Shown: positions 46,101-56,100 of the stretch, in pieces
Layout of the letters: each line of letters opens with the position of its first letter
How positions within the stretch are numbered: position 1 is the stretch's first letter
NCBI GenBank assembly: GCA_015227615.1
Contig: JAALGZ010000012.1
Coordinates: 1,272,810 to 1,336,809 of the forward strand
Source of the DNA: Labyrinthula sp. Ha
Taxonomy: Eukaryota > Sar > Bigyra > Labyrinthulida > Labyrinthulaceae
Length of the DNA: 64,000 nt
Reading direction: 5' to 3'
Position numbers and translations under genes: made by a program
The notes under the pieces: generated by a model
The model's database searches: none
What the model was told of the DNA's origin: nothing
The model's input: only the letters and a program-made list of their open reading frames with translations

Positions 46101-46801
46101 CTGTTCCCGTATACATGTTAGTTCTAGAGCCTAACTTTGGTATGGAAAAGTTTTTTCAGTTCGTTTTTATCTTACTGCTTGTTTCCTGGGCAGTTGTTTC
46201 TCAAAACACGTTAGTGGAGATAGATCGTATCAGAGCAGGAGGAGTTTCTGGTCCGGACTTACGCCAAGCTGCTCTGATTAACATGACTCTCTTAAGTCTT
46301 GGTGTCTTGTTCAATGGGTTCATTATCCAGCTGCAAGATATTCCAATAGCCTTGTCTTGGGTACCTTTTGTAATGCTCTCTTTCTGGGGGTTTGTGGGTC
46401 TGCTAGGAACTCTGTTTAGAGATTTTTCTTTTCCCTGCGGGGTTGATGACGATCTAACAATCTTGCAATGTAGCAGAGAAACCGGAGATGTGTTCCTCAC
46501 AGACTTAGACTACGATAGCTTCGATGCCTTTCAGTGCATGACTGCCCTTCTTGCTATGATCGCAGTGTTTCATGTTTTGGGAGTTTTCGATTTTTACCAG
46601 AGGTTTATTAAGACTAAAAGTAACTTGAAGAAAGAAGATCCGAAACCGCGCCCTGGAAGAACTGACGGATATGTTGGAAATACAATGGACAAGTTAGTGA
46701 ATAGGTATTTAAAGCAAGCTGAAATGAAAGCACAGCAGGGAAAAAATAATGTAACCCGAAGAAAAAGTAATGCCTCGGAAGATAGTAGTGTCGTTGTCTA
46801 A
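43166..46801 (+). CDS. ABCG half-transporter fused to a pectinacetylesterase/Notum-like ectodomain
   Basis: 1211 residues, intronless. Residues 1-18 look like a signal peptide. Residues about 25-480 have pectinacetylesterase/Notum-type blocks: CLDGSTAGFY, IWLGDSELC, an FGGNRGGGIGA elbow (193-203) and DLILDSSF. The catalytic Ser of GCSAGG is Arg197 and the expected His (sCf.H) is Asn381; Asp313 remains. The ectodomain is therefore probably a non-enzymatic binding module. A membrane segment (about 484-507) leads to an ABCG-type nucleotide-binding domain: Walker A GSSGSGKSS (579-587), signature ISGGQ (688-692) and Walker B VLFLDE (708-713), then GLDA and a switch His in TIHQPRR. An ABC2-type membrane domain spans about 870-1160. 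The order ectodomain-TM-NBD-TMD resembles yeast Adp1 and plant ABCG24/28, which carry other ectodomains. Substrate unknown; plasma membrane likely. Confidence 0.88.
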   Translation: MRALLISFLYLTPTLMNSQETDQDCASPLHFNALPGRTCLDGSTAGFYSSLDPVLFDTTDFSTVSNYVIWLGDSELCENQAACNSFCDTSSCSAEALEGTSKSFAELSDCFLRQLTCSSDNWPKVDDTLCAETILDASFLSTDSSFLSFYLPQCTMDWFLGQTSPFTGSETFEQFILTLASEMDLDSTKRIIFGGNRGGGIGAANLVAKIRENAGLEEVQIDLILDSSFLFPFNEFSASEENDPITYPLFDYLVENSEEWIENSYIDASCVAALGNNQESIVNCLYLGFLFSFSEHFASLENTNILILQSEYDIVQLLQLELLEDDKPDNFGDADSYTVNLFSFIESFGSAARANLNSTFMRHQQLGDSNVFILTSSCGVNSPLVPISLVSFPSLVEDLVLDGFTVGSVELARDGSAISSLNFHSAIEAFVKADYLNPALEPFSLNAYYGSYACKGFLCEDTCSQIIEITPFTVLFNFGEGSRALVELIGIAMVGSSWLMFVFTYFRARSFKLLHISRKFTPKKNQDLVYMLGNRTHAISLCLKHYHYYAPPRGDSSPVEILKGVNIAVLPGKLHAVMGSSGSGKSSLLDVLSNLRTTGSYTGEHLINGVPSYLRRSRFLNQYLRNNMSYVKQQDVLFDNLTVRESLTHSAWLTLPQSLSANDKRQRVHVVSGFLGLESVMDTKIGKISGGQKRRVSVGTQLLSLPSVLFLDEPTTGLDATNALVLCDLLYKLAHVGKMAILMTIHQPRREIFSLMDKLSILVNGKVAFSGTPNQAAKFFRVDFNEVNMGNTILDRLEDYTGSKHADQALNQICKTYEKSFLGQTEFNTITKEESYLTKNMANVLEQRLKKNAKISGMYSWSRPTSTFLTLKVLLSRTLLWGGFDIFRTCSISLVGGLLVGSVYLQSAESFTNITSLNFLSVASMAFLQGTFLGDRYQLEKGMWSHETTAGTRVSWRAFLLNQFLRNAVASTLEALFFAVPVYMLVLEPNFGMEKFFQFVFILLLVSWAVVSQNTLVEIDRIRAGGVSGPDLRQAALINMTLLSLGVLFNGFIIQLQDIPIALSWVPFVMLSFWGFVGLLGTLFRDFSFPCGVDDDLTILQCSRETGDVFLTDLDYDSFDAFQCMTALLAMIAVFHVLGVFDFYQRFIKTKSNLKKEDPKPRPGRTDGYVGNTMDKLVNRYLKQAEMKAQQGKNNVTRRKSNASEDSSVVV

Positions 46802-46908
46802 ATAGAATAACAGTGAGATAGTCGACAGTTTGAAGAGCTATTTAGATTTATTTATTTTACGAGTTTTACAAATCAATAAGAACAAATATTAAGCAAATAG
46901 AACACAAG

Positions 46909-47937
46909 TTACCACACGTAACTTCTACGGCGTATTATTTTTTTCTGTTTTGACTCCCTATACACGTGTTTTTTGGTAAGTATCATATGTACATAATGTT
47001 CTTTAATTGGTGCATATGTGTAGAGTTGTATTATATTTCCTACTATAAAACTTACTCTTCTATCTTTCATTTCACTCAACTTGAAGAGCAACAAGCATAT
47101 TGACGGATCAGAAAGAAAGTTCATCCTGAACCTTGAAAAAGTTTTTGTAAACAATAGATCTTCAAATAATTCTAAAGTATAGTACATTTGTACTCTATCT
47201 GTTTCAAAACCTCTCTTTAAAAAGAAACATTTCAGAAGGTGCTCATTCTTCTGGAGTAGATTTAAAACTGCAGGTTCTTTGTTGCTTACGTACCCTTCCT
47301 TAGGAAGCAATAGGGCTCTCAGTGTTGTCACTGCATTAACTAGATGAGCAAGATCCGAGTGAGTAGATTCAGAAAATAATAGTTGAGAGAAATACTCTTC
47401 CGAGACCAAATTTACGTAGCTCTCTAAATGAAATGCAGATCGAATCACCGGTGTAATTTCAACAGAGTAAGGTTCTCTTCGCCAAAGGTTCATCAACGCT
47501 CGCATGATAAAAGAACTTCGAGATATTAAGAAAAGGTGAACCTTTTCCTGATACTTGTCGTGTGCATTACAAAGTTGAGTGTAGTTGAATAAATAGTTCC
47601 AAATGAGAGTTAAGTCCGCAAAGTACCACCTGCTGTGCTTACTAATGTTTCTAGGTGACAGTAGGCCAATAAGGTCCGGATTGGAGAGCTTAACTAAAAG
47701 CTTTCCAAGTTTTTGCAGAAGAACGATCTGGTTTCCTGACACACAGCTCAGTACCTGCGTCTTTAGGTTAGAAATTTCCTTTTCACAGCTACAGCTCTTA
47801 CTCTTTCCACATTCAACCCTAACGCAGCATTTGAAAAGATTTTCTATGGAGAGGGTGTTCTTGTTCCTCTTCTTCCAAGTCACTCTATCCGTAGGGAAAA
47901 CTATCTTCTTGTCCAGCATCAACATGTTTCTTATCAT
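46909..47937 (-). CDS. Uncharacterised helical-repeat protein (possibly Mo25-like)
   Basis: 342 residues, intronless, from the first ATG. The sequence is almost entirely amphipathic helix, consistent with an armadillo/HEAT-like fold. The block YTLELFEDLLFTKTFSRFRM, followed by FLSDPSICLLLFKL and RRVSFIVGNIIQLY (residues about 260-315), has the spacing of the Mo25 repeat (LL.E.LL....F..mt.yis.p.NL...m..L..k...I.feaf.vFk.Fv). Identity is low, so the assignment is tentative. A Cys-rich stretch (CCVRVECGKSKSCSCE, near 37-52) is not a Mo25 feature. The C terminus is very basic. It converges on the ABCG gene with 107 bp between stops. Confidence 0.6.
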   Translation of the reverse strand: MIRNMLMLDKKIVFPTDRVTWKKRNKNTLSIENLFKCCVRVECGKSKSCSCEKEISNLKTQVLSCVSGNQIVLLQKLGKLLVKLSNPDLIGLLSPRNISKHSRWYFADLTLIWNYLFNYTQLCNAHDKYQEKVHLFLISRSSFIMRALMNLWRREPYSVEITPVIRSAFHLESYVNLVSEEYFSQLLFSESTHSDLAHLVNAVTTLRALLLPKEGYVSNKEPAVLNLLQKNEHLLKCFFLKRGFETDRVQMYYTLELFEDLLFTKTFSRFRMNFLSDPSICLLLFKLSEMKDRRVSFIVGNIIQLYTYAPIKEHYVHMILTKKHVYRESKQKKIIRRRSYVW

Positions 47938-50900
47938 AATTTCGGTACTAGTAATAATCAGTGTTTCGTTTTAGTTTTGCTATTTTGTACATAGTATTTC
48001 TTTAATGTCTTTCTAGGGCATTCTCAGTTCATCGGGAAAATATCATATGTGAAAATGCGGCCATTTCATATATATTCATCGTATAGTCATTTCTCTGTCT
48101 ATTCTGACCAGGTTATGGATATTTCAATATAAAAGAGTTGTACAAAAGTATATGACAGGGAAAAACAAAAGTATTTTATTAAAGAAAGCACTTAGATATT
48201 TCATTTCTCCTTTGTCCTTACAGCAAGCGGAAACGATTTGTTGTCACAGAAAGCTTGGAAGCTTGAAAAATTGGATAAGAGTTTGTAGAAACTAAAGAAT
48301 ATAGTTAATGTGTTCTCTAGACACTTACACAAAGTTTTTCACAGTTACTCCTGTTACCATTATGTCTCCAGTATAGATTTGTATGTATTAACCCTATAAC
48401 GTGTCAGAAAGCGAGGAGATACAAAAGGAACTAAGTCAGAGTAGTTTTTTTTTACAATATCTAGATTATCATCTGATAAATTTAATAGAAAATTAACATG
48501 AGAGAAATAGAGACACACACACACATGAATCAATACTTGTCTTATAATTTAATGCTTAAACTCAATGGCACTTAGTTCCAGGTTTCAACTACTAGTACCT
48601 TTATTATAGCTTCTTGGCAATTTTCGATAGGTTCTATCAACAAATTGAAACATCAAGTGCTTTATTTGGAAACAGAGGTTAGTACTTGTTTTAGCTGCTG
48701 TCCATTTGATGAAGACTACTACATTTGATTTAATTAGATTCTTATCAAGGAAAAATAGAAATTAGGCAAACTGATTCGTATGTTGCTGTTTTAAGCTATT
48801 CGCGCTTTTTAGACTTTATATATATATTGCCATAGATAGGTTGAGTAGGTGAAACAACAGCTCTTAGCTTGTACACCTGTGCGTTGAGTCACACAGCTTA
48901 CTTACCCTTGATTTATGGGACAATTTTACTTAACTATGGTACTTCAAAAAAGGCTTCAATTGCCTTATGATACTTCAATTAACCACTTTAGTGAGTTGCT
49001 TTATTCTAAACCGAATTAGTATTTTGTGTAGAGAAGTAGCAGTGTAATATTTCATTGGAAGTAGTTCTCTTGCTGTATTGTTATTTGGTCATCAATTAAT
49101 TTCCCCAAATGATATATGGGAAGTCAACTAACATTTCTACTATCCAATGCACTACCTATTAATTATCATATATAATGGTTACCTCTCGTTCACTAGAAAC
49201 AACCAGAAAATTTTGTTTAAAGATTGAAGCTTCAGCTTATGGTGGTCAGCTTAGTTGCTGACAATTCTTTTTACTTCAAATTTATTAAAAATTGTTTTTC
49301 GCAGCTAGAAACCTCTTCGGATCCGTCAACAGCACACGAACTAAGTAGGGAACCAGATTGTTTACCTATAACAAACTACTTTACTCCTGAATACAAAACG
49401 CCGGCCAAGAATACTCATTTCTTCGTGAAAAAACAAAAAGAAAATAAATGTGAATGCAACAATTAACTTTTACTGTGGTTTGTTGTTGATTGGAAGTTAT
49501 AGCAAGATCGAACCCGCTTTTAGAATTAGGAAATTTTTGTGGGAAATATTGCTCATGGGAAGTTAAAAATTAAGTTTAATAATAGCATTGCTTCAATAAA
49601 GAAATTCAAGTTGCGCCAGCTACAATTTCCAGAGAAGTGGTGGATTTGTACGTACTCGCTATCAGTGTGAAGCTTGGGTTAGATGGTCTTACTGTTCACC
49701 ATGTCAATGGAGGAAGATTATTCAATAATTTCTACGGCTCATTCTAGATAAGATGCATCATCTACTACTGATAAAATAGTCCAGAAGTTCAAAGGCTGAA
49801 ACAAAACCACAATTTCCAAATCTAAAATAGCTGAAAATCGCTATTTTTAATAAAACTGAGAGCAAAGTAGCACTTTCCACCGAAAGACAAAACTGTGTAA
49901 ATAGAGTTCAACTTAAATTCATTAGTGCATGTTTTTTGCATAAAGAAAATAGGACACTAAGTCTAAGAACACCAAAATTTTACCAAAATAAATTTTTGGA
50001 TCTCTTTATCGTTTTTGCATGCAAGGTCATCAAATTTCTCAAAATTTTTCCCTAGTGACTCAAAAGGAAGGTTAGTGCTGGAACGTGACGTTTCCAAGTA
50101 ATCCGTTACTTGACTTTTCCCTAAAGAAATAGTTCCACTGTTCACGTTCATTATACTGAAGAACAAAAAAACTGCAATATGGTTATTAAAATTGTGTTAT
50201 CACTTTTCTTTTCACTCATATGTATCTTGTTTAGAATTGATCGAATATGTCGACTTAGTTGTGACTCCCCGCATTTGTTATTGGTGCTCTAATTTTTCTT
50301 GTTGGTATGATAATTAGTACGTGCATGACACTAATAGAGCGTCGCAAGTGGATTGAGGTATAACAATAAATATTTTCTATGAATCAATGTATTTTCCTTA
50401 AATCTATCAGTTTACCACTATTTGTTAATTTAAAGTTATTCCCTCACTTTACTTAGGATAAGCAACTCATGACTAGTATCAAGAACAGAACTGAATCACG
50501 TGTCAAAAAGTAGTAACTGAGCCCAGAGTTCAGAAAGTCTACTCAAACTTTATCTAGAGAGTATCATAGGCCTGTGTTAATATGTGAAAGAGTAATTCTC
50601 AAACTTTCTAGAGGTTTTAGCTATTCAGAGAATGAAAAGGGAATTGAAAAGCATTCGGTAAAGAATCGAGACTTTGCTCACAAAATTTGAGCAATCACCC
50701 CAAGTTCAATAAAAGGTACTCCAATAATTACAAAATATACGATCTTTTTTAGCTTTTAATAGGACTATTTCAGTCATGCTAATGATGATCACGCTTGAAT
50801 GTCGTTTTCGCGGATATAACTTTTTCTTCATCACCATTGCACAAATTAATTCTTGACTTACTCTTAATCATGAATTTTATTAAAACAGAGCTTCAAGCGG

Positions 50901-51499
50901 CGACTAAACTAGTTAACATTAAATTCCCTGAAGGAAAGACTAATAATAATTCTGGTATGTACAACTGATGCATTTTAAATAGTAAGCAAATCACTTTTGT
51001 TCTCTTAAATGTTAAAAACTCAAGATAAAGTTTTGGGCTTCATATGTCTTTCCTCGTAATGAAACGAAAACTGAAGCGTCGAAGCTATAATACATACGAT
51101 CAGATAACATACCTCTGAAGTCAAGTGTGTACTTAAACTACTGAGACGCAACAATACCAATGCAAGTCCAGCAGCAAGTGTGGAAAACTGGACGAGAGAG
51201 CTAACAAGAGCACAAAGAAATCAGGTCAATTTTACTTTGATCAAAGCACACACCTACGTAAAACACGTTCTAACAACTAAGCCTGCGCGCGGGGCAGTCG
51301 CTAGTTTACACCGACACCTCCTTTAACTTTAGTCTTGGAAAAGCTTACTCCCTACAACGAACTTACTCTCAACCTGTGCAAGATGACCAGACTCTTCCTT
51401 AGCTTACCCAACAATTGTCATTCAATTTTAAGACTAATGACGTCACTATATACATTATCAGCACCAGAAAAGCTGTGTATTGAATAAAAAACAACAATT
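47938..51499. other. Gene-free tract of 3.6 kb
   Basis: No gene is supported. A short (AC)n run lies near 48513-48525. A minus frame at 49963-50148 begins at an internal ATG and reads SLGKNFEKFDDLACKNDKE, with a coding-like look, but it is under 65 residues and I could not extend it by splicing. A plus frame at 49239-49466 is similar in length and unrecognised. Confidence 0.45.
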
Positions 51500-52432
51500 A
51501 TGGTTGAAAAAATACTCACAATTCAATCACATACAACATACAGCTTTGTAGGGAATAACTGCTGTGTTTTGGCTCTCCAGATTCTTGGATATCATCCACT
51601 AGCTATAAACAGCTTAAATTTTTCAAACCATACTGGGTATGACTTCTTTGGCGGGAGCCGAACTTCAGTTTCTGAATTTTTGGATATATTCAATGGATTA
51701 AAGAGAAATGATTTACTAAGATCAGTTAAAACTATGTTGCTTGGATATATTGGTACTACTGAACTACTTACGGCCGTAGGTGATGTTCTAGATGAATTAA
51801 GAAAACTTCATGGCCATGATCTCTTGGTACAATGCGATCCAGTTATGGGAGACAATGGAAAGTTTTATGTATCCAAAGAGATTGTTTCTCTATATATTTC
51901 AAGAATAATTCCTTTTTCAACTATCATTACTCCAAATCTTTTCGAGTTGCAACAAATAATGAAGACACAGGACCACGAATATGTTGATTTCAGCACCTGC
52001 GCAAACTTCCTGCACCAAAAATATGATAATTTGAGGGTCATAATACAAACTTCAACAACTTTTATTGCAAAAAATAAATTTTCCTCCTTATTTTGCAGCT
52101 TGATGCAGGGTTCTAAAATTGAAGTGTTCGAGATCCAATTTCCTATTGTAGACGGCTTATACACTGGAACAGGTGATTTATTTTCTAGTATTTTTCTCGC
52201 CAAGTATAAACAGAAAAAACTTCTTACACTTGAAAAATTGAAACAATCAGTCAAAGAAACACTTGCCACAGTTTTGTTCGTAGTTCAAGAAACGAAGAAA
52301 GAAGTTGATGCTGGAAATAACCCTGAAAAAGAGTTGTGTCTTATTGAATGCTTGAACTATATAAAAACTCCACCTGAAGATATATTGAACAGTTTAACAG
52401 CAGTAAATTTAAACTTACACACCAAGAAATGA
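51500..52432 (+). CDS. PDXK: Pyridoxal kinase
   Basis: 310 residues, intronless, at the family length. It phosphorylates pyridoxal, pyridoxine and pyridoxamine with ATP in the vitamin B6 salvage pathway. Ribokinase-fold signatures are clear: ILTIQSHT at the start with the substrate-binding Ser, GYIGT (82-86) and CDPVMGD (112-118). TPNLFEL (144-150) follows, and GTGD (223-226) carries the catalytic base Asp226. The C-terminal 25 residues are less conserved. The ATG at 51500 is the first in frame. The stop is 2 nt from the stop of the convergent RNF114-like gene. Confidence 0.93.
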   Translation: MVEKILTIQSHTTYSFVGNNCCVLALQILGYHPLAINSLNFSNHTGYDFFGGSRTSVSEFLDIFNGLKRNDLLRSVKTMLLGYIGTTELLTAVGDVLDELRKLHGHDLLVQCDPVMGDNGKFYVSKEIVSLYISRIIPFSTIITPNLFELQQIMKTQDHEYVDFSTCANFLHQKYDNLRVIIQTSTTFIAKNKFSSLFCSLMQGSKIEVFEIQFPIVDGLYTGTGDLFSSIFLAKYKQKKLLTLEKLKQSVKETLATVLFVVQETKKEVDAGNNPEKELCLIECLNYIKTPPEDILNSLTAVNLNLHTKK

Positions 52433-52434
52433 AG

Positions 52435-53185
52435 TTATTTGTCAGCAAGAGATGCAGCTAGTACTTGTTGAAGTATGAAGTCTTCATCTTGTTGCTCAAA
52501 CTCGTTGTAATCAACATACTCACCATATTCAAACTTATGTCGCATGTTTATATGTGAAACTACATCGCTGCTCCGATAATTTGGATCTCCCCAGGGCATC
52601 GACGCACAAACTGGACAAGTTGCACTAAGGGGTCCCTCCTTCTTGTGTTTCTTATTCAAGTGATCCAAGAGGGATTTAACATCTAAATTCTTTGCTTTAC
52701 ATTTTTTTACTGAAAACGGACAAGTAAAAGTGCTTCTGTTTTTTGAATCTTTCACTTCTGCTTCTTTCACAGCAAGCTGTTCACGTAATTTCTTAGTATG
52801 GGCAATAAACTTTTTACATTTTGTTTGATGAGACTCTAATAGGGAAGCATCCATGGTTTTCCCACATGGTTCGCATATGGATTTTGTACTCGAAATGAGT
52901 TCTACTAAATCAGCATTTAGTGTCGCAGCTTGGAAGGGTACGCGGCAAAGTGGACATTTCCTGTCTTTCTAGAAGATGATCTATATAAGGAAAATATACT
53001 TCTTCAACACTAGTTAAGTGGCTTATACATTCTTCACAAAAGTTATGGGTGCAATTATCAAGGGAAAGTGGACGAGTGAATACTTCCATGCATATTGGGC
53101 AATTTATGTCTTGTGCAGGATCTGCCATTTCGTTCTGTTCTTTTGTTAAGTTCCGATTTGGTTCACAGATGTACTGTTTGGACAT
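52435..53185 (-). CDS. RNF114/RNF166-family RING E3 ubiquitin ligase
   Basis: Two exons, complement(53000..53185) and complement(52435..52968), with a 31-nt intron at 52969-52999 inside the RING coding region. The spliced product has 239 residues. The RING finger has Cys29, Cys32, Cys45, His47, Cys50, Cys53, Cys67 and Cys70; the last two come from exon 2, so splicing is required for a complete RING. A C2HC finger follows (Cys94, Cys97, His109, Cys113), then Di19-type C2H2 fingers, with CPFSVKKC and CPVCASMPWGDPNYRSSD being diagnostic. A C-terminal ubiquitin-interacting helix (DEDFILQQVLAASL) completes the RNF114/125/138/166 architecture. A second in-frame ATG at residue 20 is a possible alternative start. 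The substrate is unknown. Confidence 0.93.
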
Positions 53186-56100
53186 TGATTTAATTTAGTT
53201 TTTGGGCAATAGAGACTAATTCTAATGATTCAATAGAAATTAATTGAATAATTGGTAGAGGAGTTCGCGAGAATGAAAGTTAAGGCTGAGTACTATAATC
53301 TTTTCAGGTTTTATCTCTGAATATACATAATTGCAGTGTTCCAATATACTTGTCTTGTTTATTATAGTCCTTTTTTGTTTCCTGGCTAAGAAGTGATAAA
53401 TACCTCCATCGTTGTTGGTGGTTACTTGGTAGTGCTTTGTTTCATTCTTAAATCCTACATGAGCTAAGAAGGTACTGCTATCTCAGTCGTTTAATGTTTT
53501 TCTCAAAAATTCTAAATATATTAGATCCAGAACCACAAGACAGATCCAAAGAACCTCTTTTTCTACCCCCCAGGAATGACGTACTATTCGACTAATTTCG
53601 CTTTGTTTAACCTGGTCTCTGCAACTCATACTAAAATAAATTTCCTTTTATATATTTTATTTTCATATCTAAGTTTTTCCTTCTTTGTACGTACCTTATG
53701 TTTAGAGTGCTTAATTCTAGACAATTGTTTCGCTCAGCATGTTTCGTCATGGTTGGCTTGTTCATTGGACCTTAAATCAACGTACTCCAGCAGCCCTTCT
53801 CCAGGTTGCAGCAAATTCCAAAGATGCAAAACTAAATACATGAACAATAATTTATTAATGGTTCTGGAACGTTTTGTGTTGCAGCAGCAATGCCATGGAG
53901 GATTTTCTCTTTTTGGAGGTTGCTATTTATGTACGTCCACATTATGGCATCTAAAAAAAGGGGCAGCGGGATACAATCTAGCTCTATGCTCTATGAGGGT
54001 AGTCAAGAGAAATGATTGATAGCATTTCATACATAAGACTCCCTGTGCACCAAGAATTCTGTTTTCCTGCTCTCTCTTGTTGAAATAAACAAGTGTTGGC
54101 GGCTCACAGTGATAATTAATGACTAATTAAGCTAGTTGATAATCCTCAACAATACCGTTATTCCTCTACCTGAGGGGATTTCCATGTGCAAAAGAGGTAC
54201 AAGCTATTCCTGAAAACTAAATTCAGCTACACGTGAGAGATGTAGGAGACTTTGTTACGTATATCATGGTTTCATCTCTCTTTATCGTTCTTGTGAACTC
54301 TCTAATCTCTGTCAAATTCTTTAGACTGGTAAAATGATACAAATACTTTGTTCTGATCGATGATTTTGGTTTTGTGACTAACGAAGCAGTTCACATACAC
54401 GTTGTGCTAATAGTTTTGATACTTGGTTCCAATATTTATGTAGGTAATACAAAAGCTTCATAACCTGCTTTTACTACTTTTCTCGCATAAACTGTATTTT
54501 GTTTGTCCCCTTAAAAACATTTAAGATATAAACCATAGTTTTACTTAACTTTCTACTATTCCTTAGGTTTATATTGAGCTCCTGTACTTAAACTTTATTT
54601 ACATCTGTGCCCAAAAAATACCTAGTATAAAAAGCTTTGCCTTTGCAACCAATATCTAAGTTCAGACAGTACTTATTTTTGCTTATTTAATTTTAGAACC
54701 GTTTAATATCGGCTCCTGAGTTTTTTCCGCAAATATGCTTTCTGTTGCGAAAGCTGCAACAATTTCCCAGAATCCCACACGATCTCAACTAGTCCGTTCT
54801 TGGTGGCTTTAACTTGTTCCTTAAACGTAGATGGCATATATCCACCTGATCACATACAAGCTTTTAAAAGCTTAGTATTAACAAATGACATATTATTTCA
54901 GCAATGCCTTATTTCCTGGATGGTTTGAGCTTATTTCTTTTTACACATGTTAACGTGAGGTTATAGCACATGCCCGATGGAAGGGCAAGAGGGTATTTAC
55001 AGTTTTAGGTACTTATAGCCCGAGATAGATCTCCATTCCATTTTACTTCAGATTTAACCCACAAATGGCCAGTATCACGTGTAAAATTCTTTGAGAATCC
55101 GTCCTGCTCTTTTCTACTCGAGACTCCCAACTAATCAGAATGAAGAATCTATAAGCAAGAATCCAATAAACACTTAGAAAATAGACATATCAGAGTTATC
55201 AAATACTGCACCTGGGACCTTATCCCAGAAAAAGCATATAAGTATTACATGAAAGTGTATGAGTAGTTGAAGATCTTTGGGGGCCAGAGTTAGGTCTTTT
55301 TTGTGTAATACTAGTACAAGTCTACCTAATGAAGCTGAAGGAAGATGACCTAGCACCTAGTATGCTGTGGACAAAACTGTCATTACCAAAAAAAGTCTGA
55401 AGCATTTATTAAGAAGCAATGGCCGAAACTAATAGGAAAAATTAGAGGGCTTGCTAAGAGTCTGAGCAAGAAATGTGTTTCTAAGAAATCCGAAGCCTAC
55501 CCCAAAGTTCAACTTTAAGCTACATCAGTGGTGGAAAAAGGAGAATGTGTTTGCTTTATGAAGAACACCACTCTGGTTGTTTTATTTTACGCTGGATTTA
55601 ATTTGTTCGAGGGAATGGTTTGCAGAAGAGAAATGTACGGTTTAAAACTTGAAAGGCATATGGAAAAACAGTCCATGATATATTAGGACCATTGAGTGAA
55701 ACTAAAACCGGTGGTGCAGTAGATTGTATTCTGTAGGGAGAACAAAGAACGTCCAGTTAGCGACGAACTACATCAGATTCTTGAAATCTGGAAGAAAAAA
55801 TGAATTCAAGTAATCTGTTATCAACTACATGCCTGAAGCACCAACTCCTCAAAGAAATCGAACACCTGGCCCAGAATGCTGGCAGTCATGCTTGTAAATA
55901 GGGGTAGGATTCAATAAAAATTATCAATAATTATTGGATAATCATTTTGGTTCTGATAATCAATAAAAGAATTGGCATTTTGATTTTCATCAAATGATTC
56001 TAATTATAAACTAATAATCAATTGGTTATCAAAGTAAAGATGCACTATGCGATCCTATTTCAAATTTAAAAGAATCTTACTTGTTTTCTGCACCGTATGA

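Noticed and set aside
49490-49530. Possible tRNA B-box-like GATCGAACCCGC
   Set aside because: No A box or acceptor stem at tRNA spacing on either strand.
53576-54019. Plus frame of 147 codons
   Set aside because: Longest uncalled frame, but it is low in charged residues, Cys/Leu/Ser-rich and matches nothing. A chance frame is the simpler explanation.
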